In this document: positions 12,501 through 22,448 of the stretch, piece by piece
Position numbering within the stretch: the stretch's first letter is position 1
How the letters are laid out: every line of letters starts with the position of its first letter
Assembly (NCBI GenBank): GCA_023078685.1
Contig: JALGAS010000002.1
Location: 5,518,001-5,582,000, forward strand
Reading direction: 5' to 3'
Source: Neopestalotiopsis rosae
Lineage: Eukaryota; Ascomycota; Sordariomycetes; Amphisphaeriales; Sporocadaceae
DNA length: 64,000 nt
Made by a program: the position numbers and the translations under genes
The notes under the pieces: model-generated
Database searches by the model: none
What the model saw: only the letters and a program-made list of their open reading frames with translations
What the model was told of the DNA's origin: nothing

Positions 12501-14340
12501 TTGATATTTCGTCGTGCGAGCCCCCCAGCCAATGTATCAATGTGATGTTTAGCATTACTAGAATGGTTTCGACATATGACCCGAGGCGGGGCAATTGTCA
12601 TGCCCTTTGTGAGGTTTAAAATTGCAGTGAAATGGGGGTAGCGTTCGGAACCCAGCGAGCGCGGACCCAGCGAGCAGGTCCACGGCGTTTTCGATTTCTA
12701 TTTATCATCTACTCCGCTCCCCTCCAGGATGGCGATACTTGCAGAGAAAGAATATATGTTGCCAATACTCTTAATCCATGAAGGTGATGTCATTCAGAGC
12801 TACGGACCAGTTTAATCATGTATTACTAGACTATGTAATAACTCAAACAGAGTCCAAATCTCATATGTCGCGTCATGGCCTACTAATTCGCGTTCTATAT
12901 AATAGAGAAATACATTGATACAAGTTATTAATGAAGCTCTAAGAGACGCTGATCAAAACCAAATGATATACACGGTTCATTAAAGGCTCCTTCAAAAAAT
13001 CTTTTGTTCATGCATTCAAGAGCTGAGAGACGACCTCAAGATCCATGAGATGGCCGGTGATCCGGAAAGTTTTCTTTCAACTGGGATCTGCCGCGCTGGT
13101 GGTAAAAATGGATGTTTACGATTTTTTCACCAAATTCCGTATTAACTACACATATCAACGTCAGAAGAAAGTCAGAATCAATGGAACTCTTGGCGAGACA
13201 AGTCTTGCTCAAGTAACTCGTGGGATTTTCGCTCACGGAAGCGGTTATAACTAGGCTCAGCCGAATTCAATAGAAAAGATTTTGGGCCTCTCCTGGACTA
13301 CCCATTGACCATTCGCTCACGTTACACGTTTTCCTTTGAATGGTCCCCTGAAGTCAGTCGGCCACAAGACCTTGTTTGCTCAATCTCGACCAAAGTCAAT
13401 AGAGTTCGGTCTCACGTGTGGTGCGTTTACAAAGTAGATTACAGCAAACACAACATTCTACACGGAGGCTACGACGGCAATTCAAACGACTGAGCAACAT
13501 TGAGAGTACCGAGGAGCAAATACCGGAGACAGACAAGAGGGAGGGAGGCAGGAACTTGATAAAAATCAAAAGAGCCAAGGAAGAGGAAAAAAAAAAACAG
13601 GAAATTTCAGGCGAATTCGAAATTGAACTCAAGCCCGGCACACTGACAGGTCGGAATCATAGCTCTCTACGCTCATACCATTGAGCCAGCATGTCTCCCC
13701 AGTTTATTTGTTCAGGTCTGGTCGCCAGGGTACTGGACCAGAGACATTGGTAGGCAGTTTATTCAGATACTTGAAACCTCCCAAGGACGAATGGACTGTT
13801 GCAAACGGGCATCTGTCTTTCCATTCAGCTACAAGAAGCCCAGTCAGTCATCTTCCAGCAAGGGTTCAAGTTTCAGGACAATAGTTGCAATATCACTCCA
13901 GAGGTAGAAGTCAGATTACGGTGGGCGTTGCTCAAGATGCCTCATCAATGCAGATCATAAACTTTTATTTCCTTTTGTCTTCATTCTCATATGCAATGCG
14001 CCATTCCTCTTCCGCAGAGCCCTATTCTTAGACTGTCATGTTTCTCATACCAATCGTGACCTGTATGCTGTAAGAAGGTGTCCGGAACAGAACCACCAAG
14101 GCGGGGCTTCCAAAACGTAAAGCCCGTGACCAAGGCTTGCCTGATTCTAATCTGATGAGAAGACGTATCAAATGCTGGGAGTTGACAGAAACGGATTTGC
14201 TTTCATGGGCCAAAAGACATCCCACTCCAAAAGAGAAAACAGATACAGCGGCTACCCATTACCAGCTCACCCAGGCTGAACAAGTGGGGGAAAAGGGCGA
14301 GGAAAGGGAGGGGAGGGGAGGGGTTTGGGGATTTCAAAGT

Positions 14341-14930
14341 CTAGTCCTCATCCATCTTCTCATCCTCATCTCCGCCGGCCTCAAAGTCCTCATCATCCTC
14401 CTCCTCCTCGTCGGCGGGGACGTTCTTGGCAGCCTCGGCCCAGTTGATGACCTTGCCTCGAGTGCGGCGGCCGCCCTCGACAATGTTGTTCAGGTCAATC
14501 TCGTCGAGGTTGTCCTCGGCCTCCTCATCGCCGGCAGCTGGAAAACGCGCGAAGAATTTTGGTTAGTCAAATTTTGTCCACTCAGTGAAATACAGCCATC
14601 ATGGCTTTGTCTGTGCCTGCTTACCATTGCCGCCCTCAGCCTAGAAATAGAATTAAAAGGTTAGTATAAGCTATGCGCCAAAAGCGGGTCTGCGATTTGC
14701 GATAATGATAGTAGTAGTGTAGTGTAGTGTAGTGTAGGTGATAGTAGGTAGGTAGCGGAGCACAAGCAATAACTTACCTCGTCCTCGGAAGAATCCTCAT
14801 CGTCGTCCATGGTCTCGTCGACAGGCTCCTCGGTGGCAGTGGCCTTTCCCTTGCCCTTAGTCTCAATGGGAGCCTCGGCGACCTTGGAGGGGTCAACGAC
14901 GGGGAGAGTTGAACCGTTCTCGGCAGACAT
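14341..14930 (-). CDS. chz1: Histone H2A.Z-specific chaperone CHZ1
   Basis: Three exons: 14930-14778, 14640-14625 and 14537-14341, giving 366 nt and 121 residues. Introns are 137 nt (GTAAGTT...CTAG) and 87 nt (GTAAGC...CCAG). The middle exon is only 16 nt, and skipping it would shift the frame. The protein begins MSAENGSTLP, has acidic stretches before and after the core, and contains the CHZ motif at about residues 65-90 (DNLDEIDLNNIVEGG then RRTRGKVINW). CHZ1 is a small acidic nuclear chaperone that carries H2A.Z-H2B dimers to the SWR1 complex, and 121 residues is a normal fungal length. Intron 1 contains a pentanucleotide repeat (AGTGT, about 14715-14736). The gene lies in the same orientation as emc10, about 1 kb downstream of it. 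Confidence 0.93.
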
Positions 14931-15968
14931 TGTGATGGATTGGTCTGGGAGATGAGATGTTTCTGTGTGTTATTTTGGGGGATCAATCGAGATGGCGTAG
15001 AAAGAGTTTGTAAAGGTGATTGAGCGAAAATGATCTGGTTTGGATCCAAGGCGCAAGTTGGTTTTTTGGGAAGTGCGTGTGCAGAAAGATGCAAGTAACC
15101 TAGGTGGTTCGAAGAAAGTTGAGCGAGCACTGCAAGCGCTTCCCTTCCAGCTCCGTCGCAGCTGTTTATTAGTCCCAGCCGCCCATCAATCGCGACGTGC
15201 TTGCAGGCTTGGTGCTTGGAGCTTTCCTGCCCAGTAACCGCGCTAGTCTGTTTGTCGCCTAAATCATCCCCGCCATCACATGTAGATAAGACTCCGATAA
15301 GAGCTGTCTGCGCGTAAGCATGAGCATAACTCAGAGTGCCAAAATAATGCTGGTTTATGCATTCATACACAACAACAGCATGCACATGTGTGGTCTTGGT
15401 TATTACACAGGTTGGGATGTGTAGGCTACATATCTATTCTTTCATTGATCTAGCAACTGTTCGGTGCTTGCACTTCAAGTAGTAAGTGATTGTGGGCAAA
15501 CCAGTCAAATATCAATCCATATGACTTGATATCGTCAATAACCATGACAGTTCGCTTCACTAAAACACGACAAACGTCACAATGCCCAGAATTGTTTGGC
15601 TCTCAACGATTCGTAGAATTCCCCTTTACAATGACCTGATACCTGCTCGACTCAGCAGCAGTATTGAGCTTCGGCAGGCCGGTAGTATTACGAGAGCTTT
15701 GTGAGATTTGCGCATCACGAGATGGCAGTGTCCTAAGATCAACAGCATGGAGTCTTGCCTGGCTCCGAGTAACCCTTTTTGCCGACTCTGCTTTTCGAGA
15801 AGTCATAGTCCTTAGGAGCATCATGGCGATAATGATGGTGGACTTGTCAGTCGGGGTTCAATTTCCTCGTCCAGGCCACTGATGTTTGACAATGCATGAC
15901 AGGTAGATGGTCGGTGAGGGTATCAGATATTATTCGATAATTCAAGCAACGAAAGCTACTCTCTCTCA
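14931..15968. other. Intergenic: chz1 promoter and emc10 3' flank
   Basis: About 1 kb without a recognisable gene. The right part is the 3' flank of emc10 and the left part the promoter and leader of chz1, both transcribed leftward. A 73-codon minus-strand ORF (15824-15603) is serine- and arginine-rich with no known motif, and is not called. Confidence 0.6.
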
Positions 15969-16642
15969 TCATTTTCCATCGCCACCACCAGTCATGGAGA
16001 GGAGCACCACGATTCCAATCAACCACCAGTATCTGTAAGGAGTATAATAGTTAGCATAAAACTGTTCAATTTGACAAAAGCAACAGACTGCAAGAAAGAA
16101 ACATACTTTTGCAAGAAAGTCTTCTCCGTCTCCTCCTCCCTCTTCTTGCCGTCGGGGGACAGCTTGACCGGCGCATTGAGCGCCACCTGCTCGCCTTTTC
16201 CGACGACGGACACGACGGCCTGGGGACCAAAGTCGCGCGTCTGCCCGGCGTCGATGCGGACGCCCCGGAGCGCCGCGCCGACGGGGTCGCCGCTGCCCTG
16301 GTCCACGTGCAGGAGGACGTGCGGGCTGTACCCTTTACCAAAGTTCTGTATCGACGCGACGCTCGCCGAGCCCTGCCACGACTGCGTCTCCGGCGACCAC
16401 ACGCCCACGCGCACGCTGCGGGCCTCGCCGAACCCGGACCCCGAGTCCTCGTCGAGGTCGGGGAACTCGAAGCTGGTGATCGTCGCCTCCGACGGCAGGT
16501 ACGGGTCGTACGTGACTTGGGCGAGGAGGACGGGCGCGGGCGCCGACGATAGCACCGGTTGGATGTAGACGGCGGCGGCGCGCTCTGCTGCGCTGGCGAG
16601 ACCTGCCAGCAGTAGGCTCGAGAGTAATGTTGGCACCTTCAT
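15969..16642 (-). CDS. emc10: ER membrane protein complex subunit 10 (EMC10-like)
   Basis: Two exons, 16642-16107 and 16032-15969, joined across a 74-nt intron (GTATGT...TTACAG), giving 199 residues. The N-terminus (MKVPTLLSSLLLAGLASA) is a clear signal peptide. The lumenal part has the EMC10 hallmarks: QPVLSSAPAPVLLAQVTYDP, a segment around VRVGVW and the strongly conserved RGVRIDAGQTRDFGPQ. The second exon supplies LQKYWWLIGIVVLLSMTGGG, a single C-terminal transmembrane helix with the short GGG tail typical of fungal members. Without splicing the protein would lose this anchor. In the family, EMC10 is a peripheral, mostly lumenal subunit of the ER insertase for tail-anchored and multipass proteins. 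Confidence 0.9.
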
Positions 16643-17411
16643 GACTAGGTATTGTTGCCCGACGATGGGATGTTTCCAAATAGAGGGGGATAAGATGAGC
16701 CGAGTGCCAATTGCGTCTTGTAGGAGACGTCAATGGAACTGGTAATGTCGTCGTAGTCTGGGAGTAGGTTGCAGGGTCACAGTGTCTGTCTTCTCGCCCC
16801 GAGGCCCTGGGTCAGGTCGCAGTGTTGGAGCTAAAACGAGCTCCGGGGGTGCTGTGGCGGCTCAATGCTGCGTGGCACGTCCCTGCTCTGCTATCTAACA
16901 TCGCAGATCACAGCGGGTCACATCATTGCTTACCTACGCAACCATGAACTTGTTATACTCCCTTACTTACCCACCCATATATTTCAACTACACTCTTCAT
17001 CTCTGGTCTACTCTGGATAATTATGAAGCCGGGTCACATTGTGCAAAGTCTGCAGCTGCAAAGTCAGAATAAAACATCTTCTCTTGTTCTTTGATATCTG
17101 AAATTGATTTTTTGCAACGACTCCATGGAGAATTGGAATCGCTAAAATGTGCAATCAAACATGGATGCGCAGGCTTGTGGAAATGGTTCACGCTTCTCTC
17201 CGTGTCCCTTGACTCCTGTTTCTGCAGCTTGAAGCTCTTCACTTCAACCTCGCAATGACCTTTCGGCCACGCAAAGACCCCAGCCGCCTGCTCCACATGT
17301 GTGATTCGATAACGATGATGATCCCCTACAAGCAATGCTCCAGTCCAAATACCAATATCAATGTGACCTGCCTGAACTCCTGAAATTCCCAAGCCTGGGA
17401 AACTGCCCCCC
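16643..17411. other. Intergenic: emc10 promoter and cyclin 3' flank
   Basis: About 770 bp between two leftward genes. A 173-codon open frame (17542-17021) overlaps the end of the cyclin gene in another frame; its translation has no motif and it is judged accidental. No other feature recognised. Confidence 0.6.
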
Positions 17412-18787
17412 TCACGGTTTACTTTCGTCATTCTCATCGCTTTGTCCAATGTCGTCGCTGTCCTCAAAAGCTTCAGAACTGGCGCCATCATCGCTCGAGG
17501 CTTCGTCCTTTTGTAGGGTATATCCATCACAGCGCTCGACAAGTCCCTTATAATATGCCACGAGCACCTCTGGGTTGGGTATTATTTTCCAGTCAACTCG
17601 GTACAAGAATTCGAGTTCCAGAAGCTTGAGTTCGGCAATTTTCACTCCGCCGACACGGGCATAGAACGAGTTGTTCCAAAAGCTGTCAGATAGACCCTTG
17701 CCCGCCACCGTAGCCGCAGTTATCAAGAACCGGTGCACTGTCAGAGTATTGATGGTAAAGTCCGGGTACAAGGCGCAAAGACGGTCGATATAGTACACCA
17801 TGGAGAGAAGGAGTGGGGGTGTAAGAGTGGCGTGCTTTGCAAGTCTCTGTAGATAATCCAGTACTGATATTCCAGGCGCCGTTCTATATCAATGTCAGTA
17901 AACGTGCTTGCTTTGTGACAGCCGATCTGGAACCTGATCCTTGTGCCTAAAACTGACCTGGAATGAAATCTGGTTAAATGTCCGCTCTTCATTGCTAGCG
18001 AGTCGTTGGTCTCGATGAGCTCTGACAGCATGTTTGCGATGAGAACCACCATGTCTTCGACATCGCAAAACTCATACTTCAGGGGTAGCAGTTTTGCTGG
18101 ACCTTGGTCGGTTCGAGAGCGCTTTGGTGATGACTTTGATTTGCCATTCTTGGCCATGGCCGCAGCACTGCTGGAACCGGGCTCGGGGGTGGCCTGGGCC
18201 AAGTCTTGGGAATTGCGCCTTTTTGCGGGCGATAGAGGGTTTGCGCCCGAAGTTACATGATCGGGCCTTTTAGGAGACAGGGTTGGCTCCCCCGGATCCT
18301 TGGGTGTTGCAGACTGTGATTGTATATATGTCGATGCCGCCGCGGTGGTTGAGGGTGCTGCTGCTGCCGCTGCTGGTGTTGCTGCTACAGCAGCAGAATT
18401 CGCCCCAGTCGCAGAAGACGAGGGCAAGGCTTCGGAGAGCGGCGGCGGTCTGGCGTTTCGCACGGGCACCGTTGGGTCAAACGGCTCCATCGGTGAATAC
18501 TGAGTGGCGGCATCGACGCCAACATATTGTTTCGGCCTACAGTGCTGCGATTGCGACTGCGGCGGCGACTTGAGCGAAGAACCCAGGGCGGCGGCGGCGG
18601 CGGGCTGCTGTGGCTGTTGCTGTTGCTGGTGCTGGTAGGGCACTACAGAGTGCTTGGAATGGCGTCGCGGCAAGTTGGCCGTGACCTTTGGTGAGAGGTG
18701 GGGTGATAGGTTGTGAGGCGCATGGTAGTGAAAAGTACGGGGTGAAGCGCTCGTGGACCGGGGGGCTATCGGAGACGAAGTCAACAT
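17412..18787 (-). CDS. preg: PHO80/PREG-type cyclin
   Basis: Two exons, 18787-17958 and 17883-17412, with a 74-nt intron (GTCAGT...ATATAG), giving 433 residues. The first 235 residues are low-complexity: a glutamine run (HQQQQQPQQP), alanine runs and many SP/TP sites, so mostly disordered. The cyclin fold follows at about 238-400: EFCDVEDMVVLIANMLSEL, then LDYLQRLAKHATLTPPLLLS, MVYYIDRLC, INTLTVHRFLITAATVAGKG and ELKLLELEFLYRVDW. The LTPP, HRFLI and LELEFL blocks are the PHO80 cyclin signature and closely resemble Neurospora PREG. These cyclins partner a PHO85/PGOV-type kinase that holds the transcription factor PHO4/NUC-1 inactive when phosphate is plentiful. The C-terminus is acidic (residues about 410-433). 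Another PHO85 cyclin of the same class is possible. Confidence 0.85.
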
Positions 18788-21700
18788 GATCCCCTACTAC
18801 GCATCCTGCTTGCCCTTGCCTTGCGATCCGAAGCAGGGGAAAAAGAAACCAGAGTGGTTAATTAGAAGAAAAATCGTAGCTTCCGTTAGCTCGGAGCCGA
18901 ATGAGGGGTGGGTGCGAAGCAGTGGCGGTTTGTTTGGGACGATCGACAGGCCCGCGATTTCCTTTCGAGTCGTACGTCCGCTCAGCTTGGGGATACTAGG
19001 CAGGTCTAAGCAGTAGCGAGTTGGATTCCACCTCTTGTAAATGATGAAGCAGGTTAAAACCAGCCTGATCCTCTTATGCGATCCCTGAAAGATGGAGAGA
19101 AAGCCGAGGCGCAATGTATGGTGGAGTGGTCGTCTAGAGAGAAGGAAAACGGGCACAGAAAAGACTAACGAAGACCAGACCTGAATTCGAAGACGTATTT
19201 CGAAGAGGGTTGGAGGGGTACAAGGAGGAAGAAAAAAAAAGGATGAGATCTACTTTCTGGGTCATTAGGAGAATTGAGCCTCAGGCGGCATTTGGCTACA
19301 TTACTGGTGACCTGTAATACTGCATGCACGGTACGGTAGGCAAGTAGGCCGCTGTTTGCTGCTGGCTAGCGACTGGCGATCGCTGAAAAAGACCTGAACA
19401 GGACGTTACGCCATGTGTCTCTTGCTCACTTTACCTGCCGTCATGGCCGCGGCCGCGCCCACGCCCACGTTCTCATCCCTAGGTACACTACACTACGTTC
19501 TTGCGCAATGGTTGGTTGGCTGGAGTTAAGGCAGAACGGGCCTCGAATGAAATGATGTGATGGAACGGAGTGCAGAAGCTTGCGAGCCTAATGACCCTTC
19601 AGGGTCTACTGGTGCGCTGTACTCTTTGAAAAATTACTGCATGATAGGGGTTGCCGACAGCCGATGGGACAACCCCGTCTTTGGCGCAAAACCGGCCGGG
19701 TCGGGCCCATTTCGCCATGTAACACAGCGGTGAAAGTCCGCGGTGGAATACCCAACCCATTTGCCCATGTCAGTGTGCCATAGATATCCTGTTACGAACA
19801 AATCACCTTCCTCCTATTACTGTAGTAGCATGCCTGCATGACAAAAAACGCCCTCTTCAGAACGAACCCCATTAATGCAAACAGTATCGATGCAGTAACC
19901 GCGTCACCAAAGATTGCTCGGTCATATCGGCTCCAGCTGGCCACATGCGGCCTGCATCTATGATTGCCTTTTCTTTCCTTTTGTCTGTCTTCCATGATCG
20001 ATCTGCTGGTGGGCTTGGCGCGGCTGATCTGGGAAGAATGAACTTGCTTCACCGAGGCCTCGGATAGGATTAGCCCTCAGCGCACTGATATACCATGGTA
20101 CGGCAAGGAAGCCTTACAAGGCGGTCTTTTCTATCATGGGAATCGTTTGGTGATCCGTTGTCTCCTCACACGAGTCCGTCGCCATTGGAATCATTTGATC
20201 GGAGGTGTTTGTCTGGGCGCAATGAGTCGTGTACCTTGTACAGACACCATGGGCAAGGGACCAGTAATAGAGCGCAGAGGCGACACGTGCTGAGATGCAG
20301 AGATATGATCAGAGATATGGTCGCCACTGCGCAATTTATAATATGACCACGTATATACACCTAGATGTAGAACTCTACCTGCATACTAGATACATGGTGT
20401 ACAGGTCGACACTGCAACCACAGTCTCCCTGGTCTTGGACAAAATACTGGAGACATGATGATATGCGCGCTCATGGACAATGCAGGCGGCGAATCACTTA
20501 GTCCGTCCTTGATCATGAAACAGCAACCACCCGAGGCCAAACGACAAGAGTACACGCACTCTGATTGCATTGACTCTCTAGGAAACCCCAAATTCGGAAG
20601 AATTTGCCAATCATCTGAATCATCGCCGACCTCACCGTCGCTCAAGTTGCAGTAGCAATTTTCTGCACACCAGTAGGCATTTCGTTTACCCACCTGCAAT
20701 GTGCTTCTTGGCTGTATGACTTCATCACAAGATCGATTCATAGGCTAGCATCCATTTCATCATTCTTCTAATTGATTCATGCGTGATGGTTGCTCTTCAA
20801 TGTGCTGCAGAAACTGTATTGCCTCGAACTGGCTTAGGATTGTGGGAAGCGCCTCAACTTGATTTCTTTGTCCTTCCGAACCTCTTTGCGCCAGCACGAA
20901 TCGAAGCTGGTTACCAGAGTGCAGCGTTTCTTGAATATGCTCGAAGGCTGGCGGGCGTTGACAAATACTACAGCAAATTGTGTAGGTGTGTGCCCTTTGC
21001 GTCTTGCCTCAGTGGCATCGCGCGATTAATATAACACCTGGTCATTGGCTAATAACAGGAACGCTTTTGTATTGGTGCATGGTAAAAGTCTTGAGATGCC
21101 CTCTCTTATCAGTCTGGACTCTGTACTACTAACCATCTCCAGTAGGATGTAGGTAGAGCCTCGCTATATCCCACAGCCAGGATAAGACAGTCCCTTGAAC
21201 CTGTCCCGCTGCTCAGTCATGCAGGTAGGTTAGACGAATTGGCAGTATGCCAAATTATGTATAGCCTATCGATAAGAGATGACAGCCAGTCCGAGCCGGG
21301 GTTAGACGACCTAAAGTGTTACTAGATCTCGCCTGTTGTCCCTCCTATAATTCAAAGAGTTCAACAACCTTTCTTTCTTTTTTCCTGGGCAATACTTGAG
21401 GACAGTACAAAATAATTGTCTCGCACATGGTCTTGATTTCAGTAAGCTGGTGGGTGGACTGTAAGCCAAGAGCATCTGATTGATGGTTACTGGGCGAAGA
21501 CGCCGAGATCGAAAGAGACGTGCCCGGTTGCTGCTCGACTTTCCCGGTCCAGCTACCTAAGCATTGTGTTCAAGAGGTGGAATATGAGAGCAGAAAAAGC
21601 ACGATGGTTGCGTTCTTGATCCTTTGCGGTGTCTTCGCGATCGAAAACAGACCTTGCGTCGCATTCTGGGAGAACAACCTCAAAGTTCATGTTGCGGACA

Positions 21701-22448
21701 TATGACTGCCAAAGGGGAGTCTCAATTCGTGCACCTCGTGTACCTGCGTCCATTGTGTATTGGCCTTGCAAATGGCTTCCTATCAACATATACCTGCTAA
21801 TCGCGAGAAACAGTGGCATACTTGCAGGCCCGGCCGACGTCTGATATACCGGCAAGGTGCACTATCTCGCGTGCCACTTCTGGTGGGAGTGACGCCTAGA
21901 GAATACCAAGGTTGGCCGTGGGGAAGAATGGAAGCATATGGCACCCAGTATATACTAACCAATTGTGCTAAAACTTTTGGTCTAGGTGGTTCAGGTACCT
22001 TAGCTCCATTATCGTTACGTTACCTAGGGCGCCACCGGGGAACAACCCAGGCGCGTCGCAACATTGAATCCGACAAAATCCATTCATCACTTTCCGGACC
22101 ACCATTGATAATAATTCCTTGATCACGACCCAACCAGAAAACCCTCTCCTCTGCATTGGACCAGCCAAAATATCTTCATTGTCCTCGGCCCTTGTTACCT
22201 CTCCATCACCATCACCTCCGACGACCGCTCCGCAGGCCGAGACTCGGTGGACTCACGCCAATTGCTGCTGATCATCGGGCGTGCACCGTAAAGCTAAGCT
22301 ACCTACCTTAGCTAGGTGACAGACCTTCCCGTCACCACCATCTAATCTATCTGCCGGACTGATTTTGCCGACGTCATCTCGGGCGGAATTCCACCCTTCC
22401 TTCAATGACCACAACAAAAAGCAGCGGCCAAGTTCACAACAGATCACC
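18788..22448. other. Intergenic interval of 3.7 kb between divergent genes
   Basis: Separates the leftward cyclin gene from rightward vid28, so it holds both promoters. No gene is called. Two minus-strand open stretches look somewhat protein-like: an 83-codon frame at about 21013-20760 without a start codon, and a cysteine-rich 126-codon ORF starting with ATG at 20741 and ending at 20361. Neither matches a family I know; both are raised as findings. Confidence 0.55.

Larger units (their letters stand above)
864..14340. other. Gene-poor interval of about 13.4 kb
   Basis: I see no convincing protein gene here on either strand. Open frames of up to 215 codons exist, but their translations are low-complexity (lysine-rich around 8810-9457) or lack recognisable motifs, and several have no ATG. 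The first 1-1.5 kb is probably the leader and promoter of the leftward velvet gene. The rest contains simple repeats: a 14-bp minisatellite (1544-1613), a GT-rich run (about 2000-2035), GCTT repeats (about 2480-2500), a 17-G run (8560-8576) and a CTC/CCT pyrimidine tract (about 9534-9590). The part from about 11.7 to 13.3 kb is richer in A+T. No tRNA or 5S rRNA was recognised. Long non-coding transcripts or decayed transposons cannot be excluded by eye. Confidence 0.6.

Noticed and set aside
17021..17542. 173-codon minus-strand ORF overlapping the cyclin C-terminus
   Set aside because: It is in a different frame from the well-supported cyclin and has no motif; probably chance readthrough into the 3' flank.
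22365..22448. N-terminal extension of vid28 (28 codons)
   Set aside because: The first codon is TTG and no ATG occurs before 22449, where the context is ideal; treated as 5' untranslated.
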